A stretch of DNA of 64,000 nucleotides, taken from contig JABAKD010000020.1 in the NCBI GenBank assembly GCA_012845835.1, positions 4,730,220 through 4,794,219 on the forward strand. The letters are read 5' to 3'. Under the pieces are notes generated by a model, which was not told the origin of the DNA, did not search any database, and worked only from the letters and a program-made list of their open reading frames with translations. Source of the DNA: Undaria pinnatifida. Its lineage: Eukaryota > Sar > Phaeophyceae > Laminariales > Alariaceae. Below, in pieces: positions 25,001-49,033 of this stretch. The translations under genes and the position numbers were made by a program. The stretch's first letter is position 1, and each line of letters opens with the position of its first letter.

Positions 25001-28000
25001 CATTTTCGGAAACGATTTTATCCGAAACTGGACCCCGATCTCTGGGTGAGAGCCGTCCCAAAAACGATATCCGAAATGGACGCCTGAAATGTCACCGGTT
25101 TCGAGTCTACAACACTTGCAAACCGGTTTTGCGATCCGAAAGATGGTACTCCGGAGTGTTTTTCGGATTCAGAAACGGTGTTGTAAGCGATGGCCTAAAC
25201 GCCGCTATAAAGAGAAGTATGTTTGGCACTTTATCTGGTACCTGGTGTGATTTGCGTGTGAAACCGGTAAAGGCGCCTCCGAAACGTGGCCGCACTTATA
25301 TAGGGGTGATGTGGGGTATCCGTTTTAAGAGCCCCTCGGAAAAGGCCATCCTGCTCTTGTCTAAAGTTGGGTATCATGTACAGTAGGTTTTAGTATACGT
25401 GTGTGATTACAGAGCTTGTCTATATAGGAGGCTTCCTTACGGACGCTGGTTGGGCTGGATGTAGATGGGTGGCACTATCAGTTTATTGTGTAAAACACAC
25501 GCAATTGTGTATGCATCACAATGATATACGTTATAGTATATGCGTGACGAGGCGATTTCACCGCTCCTGAGTCCGTTTGCTCTTATCATGGACGCTCTTA
25601 AATCGGAGACCCTACCGTACCAGTATACTCGCAGGCACTGCTATTAATAGTTGATAATATGTCTTGATCAAGTCAGAATGCGAGCATGTTCCATGCCGCA
25701 ATTGGCCACAGGTTTCGCAGGCAGTATTATAAATCGTTAATAGTGTGTCTTGATTATGTCAGAATTCGAGCATGTTCCATGCCGCAATTGGCCACAGGCT
25801 TAACCTCGAACTCGTATGGAATACGTAAAGTAACGCGAATTGGTGAATGCGTACGAAACACATCTGATCGGATTATTCGTCCCTCCCTCCGCCATCACTT
25901 GCCCGAATACTCTAGCTGGCACCCCTACATAGAGCTCGCGTGTCGATTTCCCTGGTGCGATTCCTGCTTCTCCTAGATAGACTACCTAGGTATACCAGTA
26001 CCGTGCATGCGTGTGTTTATGAACATCATCTGTTTTTCGGTGCAGTGTGGATTTGTGGATGCCAGGCTGACCATAAAGTCGTCGTGCGCGATGCACATCA
26101 GAGTTTGTCGTTGCAAGCCTCCACCTCGATACTCCAAGACAGAAGCAGCAGCAGCAGCTACAGACCTTGGCCCTTCGCGCAGGTAGTCGCTGCGCCTCCA
26201 TGCCGTCCAACCTTTCGCAGCCCGCAGCAGTACGGTATCTATACCTAGACCACGCCACAATTGTATGGGCAGATAAAAAGCGCCAAAGAGTGAGCTTGAT
26301 GGCGCCTGCAACGATATACACGAAAGGAACTCTGCACAGAAAAAACTGTTACGACTGGTTGCATGTGTACTTTGCATCTCTGTAATATGATGCTCGTATA
26401 CACCACGAAAGGTAAACCACTCTACGACAACTCATACCAAGAGCATTTTATGAACCTAGCCCACTTTTTTTTTCCCCTCTGTATTCAGGTTTCATGTAGG
26501 GTGTCGATACTGTATTCCAGGGAATTCACCGACCGTCTTATTTCTCCCTCTCTTCATCTCTTTCTTTCTCTAACCGCCGGTCCTGCATGCGGTGAAATTC
26601 CCCGGCAGCGACGTACGGAGAGCGCCGCCCAAGACTTCGCCAGGCGGCACAATGTGCCGAAATTTTACACGGAGCTCGATGACCTGCTCAACGACCCCGA
26701 GGTAGACGCCGTGTACGTGGCGACCCCGCCGGGCACGCACAAGGAGCTCGCCCTAAAAGTATGTGCGGCCGGGAAACCGTGCTACATGGAAAAGCCGATG
26801 GCGAGGTAAAATTTGGCTGGTACGCGTTGGACTGTTTTGCCACGGTTAAGAAAGAGGACCGTGATTTTCAGTTTTAAGCAGTCCCTAGTATTTTTTTACT
26901 TTATTCCGCGATACCAAAGTATTAATGGGAGGACGGGTCTTCGGAACAATTTGTTTGACTGAAAGCTTCTGCCGTTTTGGTGCGCGTGTATGCTGAGTCT
27001 GGGCATAGCGACGTTGTACGTTAGAGTATAAGAGCTCCTGCTGCGTGTAGTGTATGTTACGCCTTGTCAGCCGTTCTCTCTGCTTGATTAACCCCCGCCG
27101 CCGCCGCTTTAGCGCAGGACCCACGCGGAGTGCTGCGACATGACCAAGGCATTCGAGGCTGCCAAGCTCCCACTGTACATGTGAGCTTCTGGTGTGACCA
27201 CTGGCGTGTGCCTACACTATTCGTACTTGGGTAGTACCGAAGGTGCCGTCTTGGTCGAGAGCATGTCAAGACACCGTCTACATCGCGTGATGTTAAAGAC
27301 GATTCTTGTTTTCGTTCTACGTGTGTATTTTCCGATAACTTTTCGCACCCGGACCGAGTTTCCCCCCATCGCCTACAAGTAGCACCCCGTGCTCAGCGGG
27401 GAGCGCACCGGCTATCGACCGAGTCACTCCCCCCGCTTGCGGCCTCCCCGCGAACCCTCTTATCCCACGTATCTTAGCGCCGAGAGCTGCTGTAGTTCGC
27501 CGCAAACTTCGTACGCTTCGAAAGCTTTTTCCACGCCGTGTCCTTTTCTTAACCCTTTCACTACTGAAAAATAGCCATGCCATGGTGGAAGGTTGCGCTT
27601 TTTGAGCCCATGTATTTATCACTGACGGAGCTCCTCGCCTCAGGGGCTGCCCATTTTTTCTTTTTTTTTCGACGTGTAATTTACCATCACTTCGATAGAT
27701 ACCTACCCCATGAGATTGTGTATCGGGCTCATGATAGCTGCCCTTTTTTTTCAAGGTCGGTTTTGGGGTAGTGGAGGTTGTCGCGTGAGTAGCTTTTCAC
27801 CCCGACCGTAGCACGCGCCGAAATGACTCAACTTTGGTTCCGAGCACTTTGCTCTCAAAACGCCGGTGCCGGTCCAAGGTAGATGCGGACCAAACCAGGG
27901 TCAACTGTTTTTCCAAGTAGTTTCCCGCATATACCGTGTATGCCGCCTCAAAGAGGTTATTAAGCCGTTCCTTGGCTTCTTGCTGACTTACCGACGGAAC

Positions 28001-29597
28001 CAAACGCTATTGTCGTCCCTCTTCGACAGCGGGTACTACCGACGATACCTCCCCAAGTTCGTGTACGTGAAGTCCGTTCTCGACTCGGGGGCTGTTGGCG
28101 AGGTGACAAGCGTCAACCTTCGCCTGTCGCAGTCCCGCCACAAGTTCGAGGGGGAGGAGGTCCGCGCTGATTGGAGAGTCGACGCCACCAACGCCGGCGG
28201 CGGGCTCTTCATGGACCTCGGGTAGGAAGGAACTGGAGGCGTTTTTTTTTTAATATATACATCTGAATTCCATGAACAGTTGATCTGTAGAGATAAAGCT
28301 GCGCTTGGAAAATTCAAGTATCTCGCCCCTTGAGCTCCCCTTGTTCGCCTTTTGCCCCTATAGCCCATAGACTACAGTAATAAAATATCTCCTCGCGCAA
28401 GCTTTTACCCTTCCTCGACAGTATTTTTGATATTATTGTTGTGACGTCGTTGCCCGTGCTTTTGGACCGTGCTTTCACGGCCCATGTGCTGAACGCGTGG
28501 TGCGTTTATGTACTTGCGCGTTTGTGTGTCTGTGTATGTTGTCCATGGAGATGCACATTTTCATCAATTGGCGTGTACTCGTGAATAGCGCGCGAAACGT
28601 CGCTTGAATGAATTGCCAGCCTGGAGAGGATGGGCGAACGTGGATAACAACAGGTAACTGCTAACGGAGGTGTCTTTTTTGTGTTTTTGGCGAAAATGTT
28701 GGGATAACTCGCTCGGTTGTTGTCGGCACGTACCCTGCATTCCCCCACGAGCTTCACGTCGCCGATAGGCTAGGGAAATTGAAAAGTGATTTGGCCGTCC
28801 ACTCTTCGTCCTGACTCAAGAAGATAGATAGCATTCTTCACTTTGATAATTACCAACTTATACTGGTCTGCTGCCATATGGCCTGGCCGAGGGTAACCCT
28901 GTTGCGCGTGTTGCTTTTTTTTGCTACAAACCTCTCCAGGTCTCACCAGCTGGACCTCCTAGACCACCTGGTCGGCCCGTTGAACCCACACGGGGGAGCT
29001 GCGCGCCGCCTGAGGCCAACCTCGGGCCTGCCAGGCCCGTCTTACGCCGTCGAGGACGTGGTGTGCCTCACGTTCGAGACATCCTCAGGCGCGCTAGGCA
29101 CCGCCTCCTGGAACTTCTGCTCCGGCGTCTGGGAGGACACGATCGAGATCGTCGGCGAGTTGGGTTCCGTTTCGTTCTCGTGCTTCAACAATAAACCCGT
29201 GCGGGTGGAAGTGGCCGCGAGGAAGGCATTACCGCAAAAGGACGGCGGCCTCGCCTCCGGAGCCCTCGCGCGGGTCGAACGCCTCAAAGATCCCGAGGTG
29301 ACGCTGCACCAGGCCGACCAGCCGGACCACGTGCACCAACCGCTGGTTGAAGCGATGCTGCGAGACTTGCGCCTGTGGTTCTCCCTCCCCACCGGCGCGC
29401 CGGAGAAAGCCTCCATCGCGACGTCGTCGCATGAAGGCCTCTGCTGCAGCAGCACCGGCAGAGCAGCCGCGCGCACAGCGCTCGTCATGGACCGAGCCCT
29501 GGAAGAGTTCTACGGAGGACCGGGCAGCCGAGACAAACCGTTCTGGGAAACGCCAGAGAAGTGGGTGACGGCGGCGACGATGACGACATCGACGTGA
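16034..29597 (+). CDS. Gfo/Idh/MocA family NAD(P)-dependent oxidoreductase
   Basis: This is a Rossmann-fold dehydrogenase of the glucose-fructose oxidoreductase / dihydrodiol dehydrogenase type; the substrate cannot be told from sequence. Exons are 16034-16093, 16422-16478, 26609-26805, 27118-27180, 28030-28221 and 28940-29597: 1227 nt, 408 aa, all junctions in frame. The dinucleotide-binding motif GLVGAGSV is at residues 11-18, the family lysine motif EKP at 100-102 (in MEKPMAR), and the catalytic-region motif DLGSHQLD at 188-195. Length is slightly above the usual 330-390 aa because of an extended C-terminal domain. The start ATG opens directly into the first Rossmann strand, so there is no targeting peptide. 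Intron 2 is 10.1 kb and packed with transposable elements. The gene is transcribed away from ARPC1 and converges on TPK1. An AATAAA lies 278 nt after the stop. Confidence 0.9.
16611..17680. mobile_element. PIF/Harbinger-like non-autonomous element, copy 1 (with SINE inside)
   Basis: Terminal inverted repeats begin GGCCATTTCTTATG at the left and end in CATAAGAAACGGCC. The subterminal zones are filled with TTTCGACTG units in both orientations. The flanks are TCA on both sides. It is 769 bp without the nested SINE and has no transposase frame. Confidence 0.75.
16979..17276 (-). mobile_element. tRNA-derived SINE, copy B, nested in a DNA transposon
   Basis: Close relative of copies A and C. It interrupts the sequence CGTGTGAT/ACACGCTGCTGG, which is uninterrupted at 18041, 18821 and 47538 in the other copies of the host element. 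The duplicated target is GAT. Confidence 0.8.
17701..18431. mobile_element. PIF/Harbinger-like element, copy 2
   Basis: Same ends (GGCCATTTCGTATA to TATAACATGGCC) and TTTCGACTG subterminal arrays. Flanks are TGA and TTA. It has the uninterrupted SINE target site at 18041-18060. Confidence 0.75.
18435..19224. mobile_element. PIF/Harbinger-like element, copy 3
   Basis: Begins GACCATTTCTTACA three bases (TTA) after copy 2 ends, and ends TATAAGAAATAGCC followed by CTA. Same interior, with an empty SINE site near 18825. Confidence 0.72.
19226..19711. mobile_element. TIR element beginning TAGACCTACTATTATAGG
   Basis: The left end TAGACCTACTATTATAGG and the reverse complement of the right end (TAAGACCAACTATTATGAG), followed by shared CTCAGAACTGA, form imperfect inverted repeats of about 50 bp. 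It is related to 1200-1880. It abuts PIF-like copy 3. Confidence 0.6.
19712..20544. other. Intronic stretch without recognised gene
   Basis: AT-rich DNA with a GC-rich island at about 19900-20340. The island has short open frames, none of which I recognise. It lies in the 10-kb intron 2 of the oxidoreductase gene. Confidence 0.4.
20545..22214. mobile_element. Foldback-type element with arms of about 760 bp
   Basis: 20545-21304 and 21452-22214 are near-identical inverted copies beginning TGACAATGGAAGGCCAAGAG. The spacer of about 147 bp contains a further duplicate of the arm tip (GACGTTACCCGGAATCTTTC). No transposase frame is present. Confidence 0.8.
22499..22516. repeat. Short TTAGGG-type block
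   Basis: Three telomere-like hexamers, GGGTTAGGGTTAGGGCTG. Confidence 0.6.
22570..22965. repeat. Degenerate minisatellite, unit about 65-70 bp
   Basis: Repeated GTGGGAGCAA.ATCAC and GCTCGCTT.GGCGAG.AGGCA.TCA..GGAGACGT, about six units. A 179-codon frame through it is a by-product of the repeat. Confidence 0.6.
23553..23830. repeat. Minisatellite, unit about 66 bp, 4 units
   Basis: Units contain AGTGGCTCGCT.CGCT, then CACTTGTTGGTCCGCGTGTG, and TTGAACTGCACTGGTAGA. Unit starts are near 23571, 23635, 23701 and 23767. Confidence 0.75.
23908..24374. mobile_element. MITE with TIRs of about 200 bp
   Basis: Left end AAGGCCAACTCTTGTAA, and right end the inverse TTAAGGCCAACTCTTACAAG (imperfect). The inner inverted blocks TTTTTGCGAGACCCGTCCAACG and its inverse near 24240 show the arms meet close to the centre. 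Confidence 0.65.
24375..26608. other. End of oxidoreductase intron 2, no gene seen
   Basis: Holds an imperfect inverted stretch (24960-25200) and a 90-bp direct duplication at 25661-25800 (TTCCATGCCGCAATTGGCCA twice). The other frames are short. Confidence 0.45.
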
Positions 29598-31494
29598 CAA
29601 AAGCGATTTTGCCGGTGATAGGATAGCGCGTGCAGGTTGGCGACACGCGTAGAACGAATTTTGCGCGCTTTGTGTGTGCCGTGGTCTTAGCGGGGGTTAT
29701 GTTGTGGATTTGTTTGTTGCGAGTTAGTTTATGGTGGTGGCGCGATGGTTGGCAAGAAGAAAAAACACAGTGGGTAAACATTCTAGCCGTGCTCTGCGTA
29801 TCGCCTACGAGGACATACATATGTATAGCTGCACCAAGCGCGGCAGCAAGCGATGCGTGAGATAACATGCAACTAATAAAGGTGGTACCCGCGAATGAAT
29901 GTTAAACGAGGCTGACATGTGTTTGTTTCAACGAATAAACTACAGCGGTTACTGTTGGGTTTGCTTATCTGCTGTGAATAACAAGCAGCTGGCATGACGG
30001 GCGCGGGTGGGAGCATCAAATCGCACCACACAAGCTGGCAAAGAGGCAGGTTCGGCCTCGGGTGCCTTTCAATGCCTCTCATGGGCATTAATGGCTACGA
30101 GTGGCGTGAATTTACAAACACGGAGTTCATTAAGATGCAGCTCTCATATGCACATCTGGCGAATATCGTGGGCACTCCAAATTACGTACGGCATGTTACT
30201 CCGATCCGCGAATGTCCACGGGAGCGTGGCGAATATGGTATCGTGCCAAAGTCTTTTTCTTTCGGCGAATCGTAATTACTCCATTGAACCAAAAATAACC
30301 CAATCGCAAAACTGCGGACACGCTTTCCCAGTCTTCAACTAGCCGTCCACAAGGTACGACTAGAAAAATAATGAATCCAGGACCGCGGAAGACGTCCCAG
30401 GCCAACCAAGGGTTTTCGACCAATAGTAATTGATGAAAATATTGTAACGACGTCAGCTGTGAGCTCGACGACTTTTTCTCCATTTGATCGTAGGGAAACT
30501 ACCGACGCAACGGTAGTATTGGCATATTTTCCCTTTCTCTTGGTAAATGGCTAGTATGGACGTAGTACGTAGAAATCTACTGAGGAAGTTAATCGCATTA
30601 GCTGCACAGCCCAAAGGAAAAATGATCCTGGCACTTTTGAAAGCTACGGATACGTAAATACTCTTGATTTTCACTGCGGTCAAACACAACCCAAACCTGG
30701 AGAATAGCATTTAGCGTAAGGGGGGAAATACACAACGACCGCAAAGTCCGCGGCCCGCTCATCGAAGAAAATGCACGCCAACCATTACTAGTTGTCGAAG
30801 AACAATCTTGACAGCATCCACGATAAAATGTGTTCCAACGCACGCATGGTCTATGGCACGCTTATTCCGAATAAAAGCACATCGACTGCCGAAGAAACAA
30901 CACACGTCAACTTGTCCACGGCAAAACGCAAGCAAAGCGTGCCGTAGACCTACCCAAAACAACACAACAACCAAGACATATATATGCACCCCTAGGGGTG
31001 TACGTACGTCATGCATCCCTACATATATACTACCTCTGGTAGTATTAATAGTATGCCGATATATACCTGGTATCAGGTCCCAACCCAACCAGAAGCCCAC
31101 AGTAAGCCCTAACCTAGCCCGAAATCATAGGGCCTAGCCCGAAAATCATAAGGGGTGGTTTCAGGGTGCGTATATGAATCACATTACTGTGGGTAGGGGT
31201 GCGTGGCCTATATACACCCCTAGGGGTGTAAATATTTTTTCACAAGACACCGACAGCAACCGTAACGCCGGAACTACCTGAGGAGAGCGTCAGTTCCCAC
31301 AAACTAAAGGACGGACAGAGAGATAGCCCCTATGGAGATAAAAGCCGTCCTAACATGTTCTCGTCCAAACTAGCGACGAAAAACACCACGCGGACGTAAA
31401 TTTACCGACCGCTAAAATATGTATCAGGAACATATACACGTCTGACAATGTTCGTTAATACTATAACAGCAACAACGTTCATACTATAACAGCA
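29598..31494. other. Convergent intergenic region
   Basis: 3' flank of the oxidoreductase gene. It contains a fragment of the CAGCTGTGAG repeat near 30453, two CACCCCTAGGGGTGTA palindromes (30988, 31213), and a TATTAATA palindrome at 31043. No coding seen. Confidence 0.45.
29875..29880 (+). terminator. Candidate polyadenylation signal of the oxidoreductase gene
   Basis: A canonical AATAAA lies 278 nt after the stop codon on the coding strand, and a second is found about 55 nt further on. Use of this signal in this organism is assumed. Confidence 0.35.
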
Positions 31495-31589
31495 ACACGA
31501 CGCGTATGAAAATACGTGGAAGTGTGGTGAGCTAAAGCTTTATTTTTCCCCATCCGCCGGAGGATGGAAAAAAAAAAAAAAAAAAAAAA
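31495..31589 (+). repeat. Retroposon-like 3' end with oligo-A
   Basis: The sequence TATGAAAATACGTGGAAGTG, then CCGCCGGAGGAT and an A run of about 20, recurs at 61776-61858. It lies just downstream of the TPK1 stop. Confidence 0.55.
31539..31544 (-). terminator. Candidate polyadenylation signal of TPK1
   Basis: AATAAA on the minus strand, 140 nt after the TPK1 stop. It lies inside a dispersed repeat (31495-31589), so a transposable-element-derived signal is possible. Confidence 0.3.
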
Positions 31590-31683
31590 GCAACACAGCA
31601 AGCAGGAAACATCGGTTGGAGCCACGGACCCCTCCTCCCGTCCCGTCCAGTCCACCCCCCCCCAAAAAAAGTTATTCACCTCG

Positions 31684-33171
31684 TCATATACCCAACGACT
31701 CGATCCAATCCGCGGCCCTAAACTCGGCGGTCCAGACGAGCGGAGCGTCCGTTGTAACACTGACCTCGTCCGCCACTACGCAGTTCGACGAACTCACGAG
31801 GACACCGAATTCGAGGGAGCCGCCGTCGAGGTTCCACTTGAGTCCGTCGGTGCTTACTGACCTGCAGGCGCCGCCCACCGGAATTAGGCCGACGGTGGGA
31901 CCCTCAAACCGCGGGTCTGGCTCGATGACATGGCTCAGCCCTGGCTGAAGCAAAAATGCGACGTTTTCGGACCCCATGAGGACGAGCCGGGAGAAGCGGG
32001 AGGTGTAGGCGTGTAGGACGCTGATGCCCGCCATCTCGTGGTCGAAGCGCCCGCCGAAGGCACCGAGGCTCACCACGGTCGCGGGGCAGACGGGGTGCGG
32101 ATCACTGCTTCCTGCTGCTGCTTCTGCTGTTGCTGCTGACGTTGTTGTTGACGCTACTACTGATGTTGTTGACGCTGTCGTTGCTGTTACTACTGCTGGT
32201 GCTGCAAGCGCAGCTCCTGCTGTTACTGCTGCTGCTATCGACAGCCGGGCCTCCACCTCGACCAGGCACTTCTCGAAGTCGTTGTGGTCCTGGTCCTCCA
32301 CCAGCTTCACGTCGGTGCCAAGGGCCGAGTAGAAGGCGGAGACGTCCGGGCGGAGCGAGTCTAGATCGCCAACTATCACGTCGGGGATAAATCGCTCCCG
32401 CTCCCCTGGGAGTTCGCCGTCGAAGCTATCGTGGAGCCGGTTGGCGGCGCCGTCGGCGCAGACGCGGATCGCCGCTCCTTCCCACATGCGGCGCAATAGG
32501 TGCTTGGCCTCGTAGTCGCCTTTCGTATTAAGGAGTATGAGAGCGAGAGGCTCCTCGATACCTTCAGCTCGGCTGGATAAGGCGGCGACGGGGTCGGAAC
32601 CGAGGCCCCGCTCCGCGGGAGCTGTAGCATCTTCGGTCGATGCTATTGGTGGTGGTGGTGGTGGTACTGACGGCGGGGGTGTTGAGAGGAAGGTGTTGCG
32701 GTGGCGCTTGGAAGGGACGGTCGAGAAGGAACAGTGCGACATCGCCGTGGACGATAAGGAGTAAGGAGCAACGTACCGCGTTCGGCGCCGAGTGCTCGCG
32801 GCCACTGGGGACAGCAGATGGGTTGAGAACGCTGCGCCGATGATGTTGCTGTCGATGCTGCTGAGGTGGCGTCTGTGGTTGTAGTGGTGGCAGCGGTGGT
32901 GGTGGTGATGGTGGAGGTAGTTGTTGACGTTGCTGCTGTTGAACGACGAGGCGAAAGCAGCAGCGGCAGCAGTGCACCCTCGAGGGTTGCTGCGAGGGTT
33001 GCTGCGAGGGTTGCTGCAGCCACGCGCGTAGAAGGTCGTGAACGCTCGACCCCCGCGCAAGTTCAGCAAGGCGAAAATCACGGCGGTGTTTACGACGGGC
33101 GCACTGGACGCGCGGCGTACCATGTAGGTTGGTCTCTCTGTTGATGTTCGCCGCTGTGTGAGCTCGCCCAT
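31684..33171 (-). CDS. TPK1: Thiamine pyrophosphokinase, intronless, long N-terminal extension
   Basis: The enzyme transfers pyrophosphate from ATP to thiamine to make the cofactor thiamine diphosphate. It is a single 495-codon frame. The catalytic core begins near residue 208: CADGAANRLHD at 238-248, VGDLDS at 267-272, DQDHNDFEKCL at 293-303, GAFGGRFDHEMA at 370-381, and the thiamine-binding-domain motif GLKWNL at 443-448 followed by an SSSN segment. Typical enzymes are 240-270 aa. The extra length is a low-complexity N-terminus of about 200 residues (Arg/Ser-rich, a His run at 87-92, a Pro run near 165-175) and an Ala/Thr-rich insertion at about 311-355 inside the core. The first 50 residues could be an organelle-targeting peptide; Met17 or Met143 are alternative starts. 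It is the only intronless gene here. A TRIM-like element ends 24 bp upstream of the ATG. Confidence 0.88.
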   Translation of the reverse strand: MGELTQRRTSTERPTYMVRRASSAPVVNTAVIFALLNLRGGRAFTTFYARGCSNPRSNPRSNPRGCTAAAAAFASSFNSSNVNNYLHHHHHHRCHHYNHRRHLSSIDSNIIGAAFSTHLLSPVAASTRRRTRYVAPYSLSSTAMSHCSFSTVPSKRHRNTFLSTPPPSVPPPPPPIASTEDATAPAERGLGSDPVAALSSRAEGIEEPLALILLNTKGDYEAKHLLRRMWEGAAIRVCADGAANRLHDSFDGELPGERERFIPDVIVGDLDSLRPDVSAFYSALGTDVKLVEDQDHNDFEKCLVEVEARLSIAAAVTAGAALAAPAVVTATTASTTSVVASTTTSAATAEAAAGSSDPHPVCPATVVSLGAFGGRFDHEMAGISVLHAYTSRFSRLVLMGSENVAFLLQPGLSHVIEPDPRFEGPTVGLIPVGGACRSVSTDGLKWNLDGGSLEFGVLVSSSNCVVADEVSVTTDAPLVWTAEFRAADWIESLGI

Positions 33172-33915
33172 TCTGTGTTATGTGTTCTGTGAGTATGTGA
33201 GGAAGTAGACTAAAAATGTTGAACAACAAATGCTACTCGAGTTATTTCCTTCTAAACTCGTTTTTCCACCACATTCTCCCCCACTAAACCTGACATATTT
33301 CCCAGATTATGTCAGGAACCCCGATGAGGTACCCAGTATCCAATGCGACATTTTCGGTATTGGAGTGACTTGCAATGATCCTCTACATTGCTCTCATCGT
33401 TGTTTTTCAAGTGGTAGAGTTTTACAGGTTCTTGAACGTGAGAAAATCCCTTTTTTTTTCTTTTTTCTGGGAAAGACGGTGAGAATCGAACCAGCGACCT
33501 CACTGTTCATAATCTCACGTCCTGCCGTCGACGCCATTGTGAGGAAGTAGACTAAAAATGTTGAACAACAAATGCTACTCGAGTTATTTCCTTCTAAACT
33601 CGTTTTTCCACCACAAGTATCAAGTGGGTTTCCGCTATACTTTGGGTGGCATACCGTTTCGGGGTCGTGGTTTGCCTTTCACGTGATGAGTTGAGAGCTG
33701 GAGCCGCCCACAGAAGGAGTGCACCCGTGCACGGGACAAAACGGGTGCAGTGCACCTGCCGTTGGATTTTTCGCGGTCACTCCCGTGTTGCTGTAAGCCA
33801 GACAACGCTGGCTCTCTATTTTGTCGACGGGCGGAGCCTAGCGCGAAAGACGGGCGGCCCTTGGTCGTTTGTCGTCGAGCCAGCCGCATTTCCTGTCGGT
33901 TCTGCCTCCGGATCC
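33172..33915. promoter_or_regulatory. Shared promoter interval TPK1 / GPCR, occupied by a mini-retrotransposon
   Basis: The 744 bp between the TPK1 and GPCR start codons contains a 420-bp TRIM-like element (33196-33615) starting 24 bp from the TPK1 ATG. The remaining unique DNA is 33616-33915, so the original spacing was about 320 bp, similar to the other head-to-head pair in this window. Confidence 0.55.
33196..33615 (-). mobile_element. TRIM/SMART-type miniature LTR retrotransposon, intact
   Basis: Two identical 78-bp direct repeats (33196-33273 and 33538-33615) begin TGTG and end CACA. The flanks are a 4-bp duplication, AGTA (33192-33195 and 33616-33619). On the minus strand a TGG-starting priming-site-like stretch (TGGCGTCGACGGCAGGA) follows the 5' repeat after one base, and the purine tract GTGGGGGAGAA abuts the 3' repeat. 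There is no coding capacity in the 264-bp interior. Confidence 0.85.
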
Positions 33916-48882
<14,967 letters not shown>

Positions 48883-48892
48883 GCGATTGCGT

Positions 48893-49033
48893 GCGGGGGG
48901 GGGGGGGGGTACTCAGTTTGTGCATGGCCGTAGTCGTATGAACATAGACCCGAGCATTCCTACTATGCCGGGACGGAGCACGTCTTTCACCAACTAGGCA
49001 GGCATTGCTTGCACCAAGCGCGAAGCGCCGGGG
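48893..49033 (+). repeat. Poly-G-led dispersed repeat, copy 1
   Basis: A G run, then GTACTCA, GTGCATGGCCGTAGTCGTATG, CTATGCCGGGACGGAGCACG and TTGCTTGCACCAAGCGCGAAG. The same block is found at 59888 and 62158. Confidence 0.7.
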
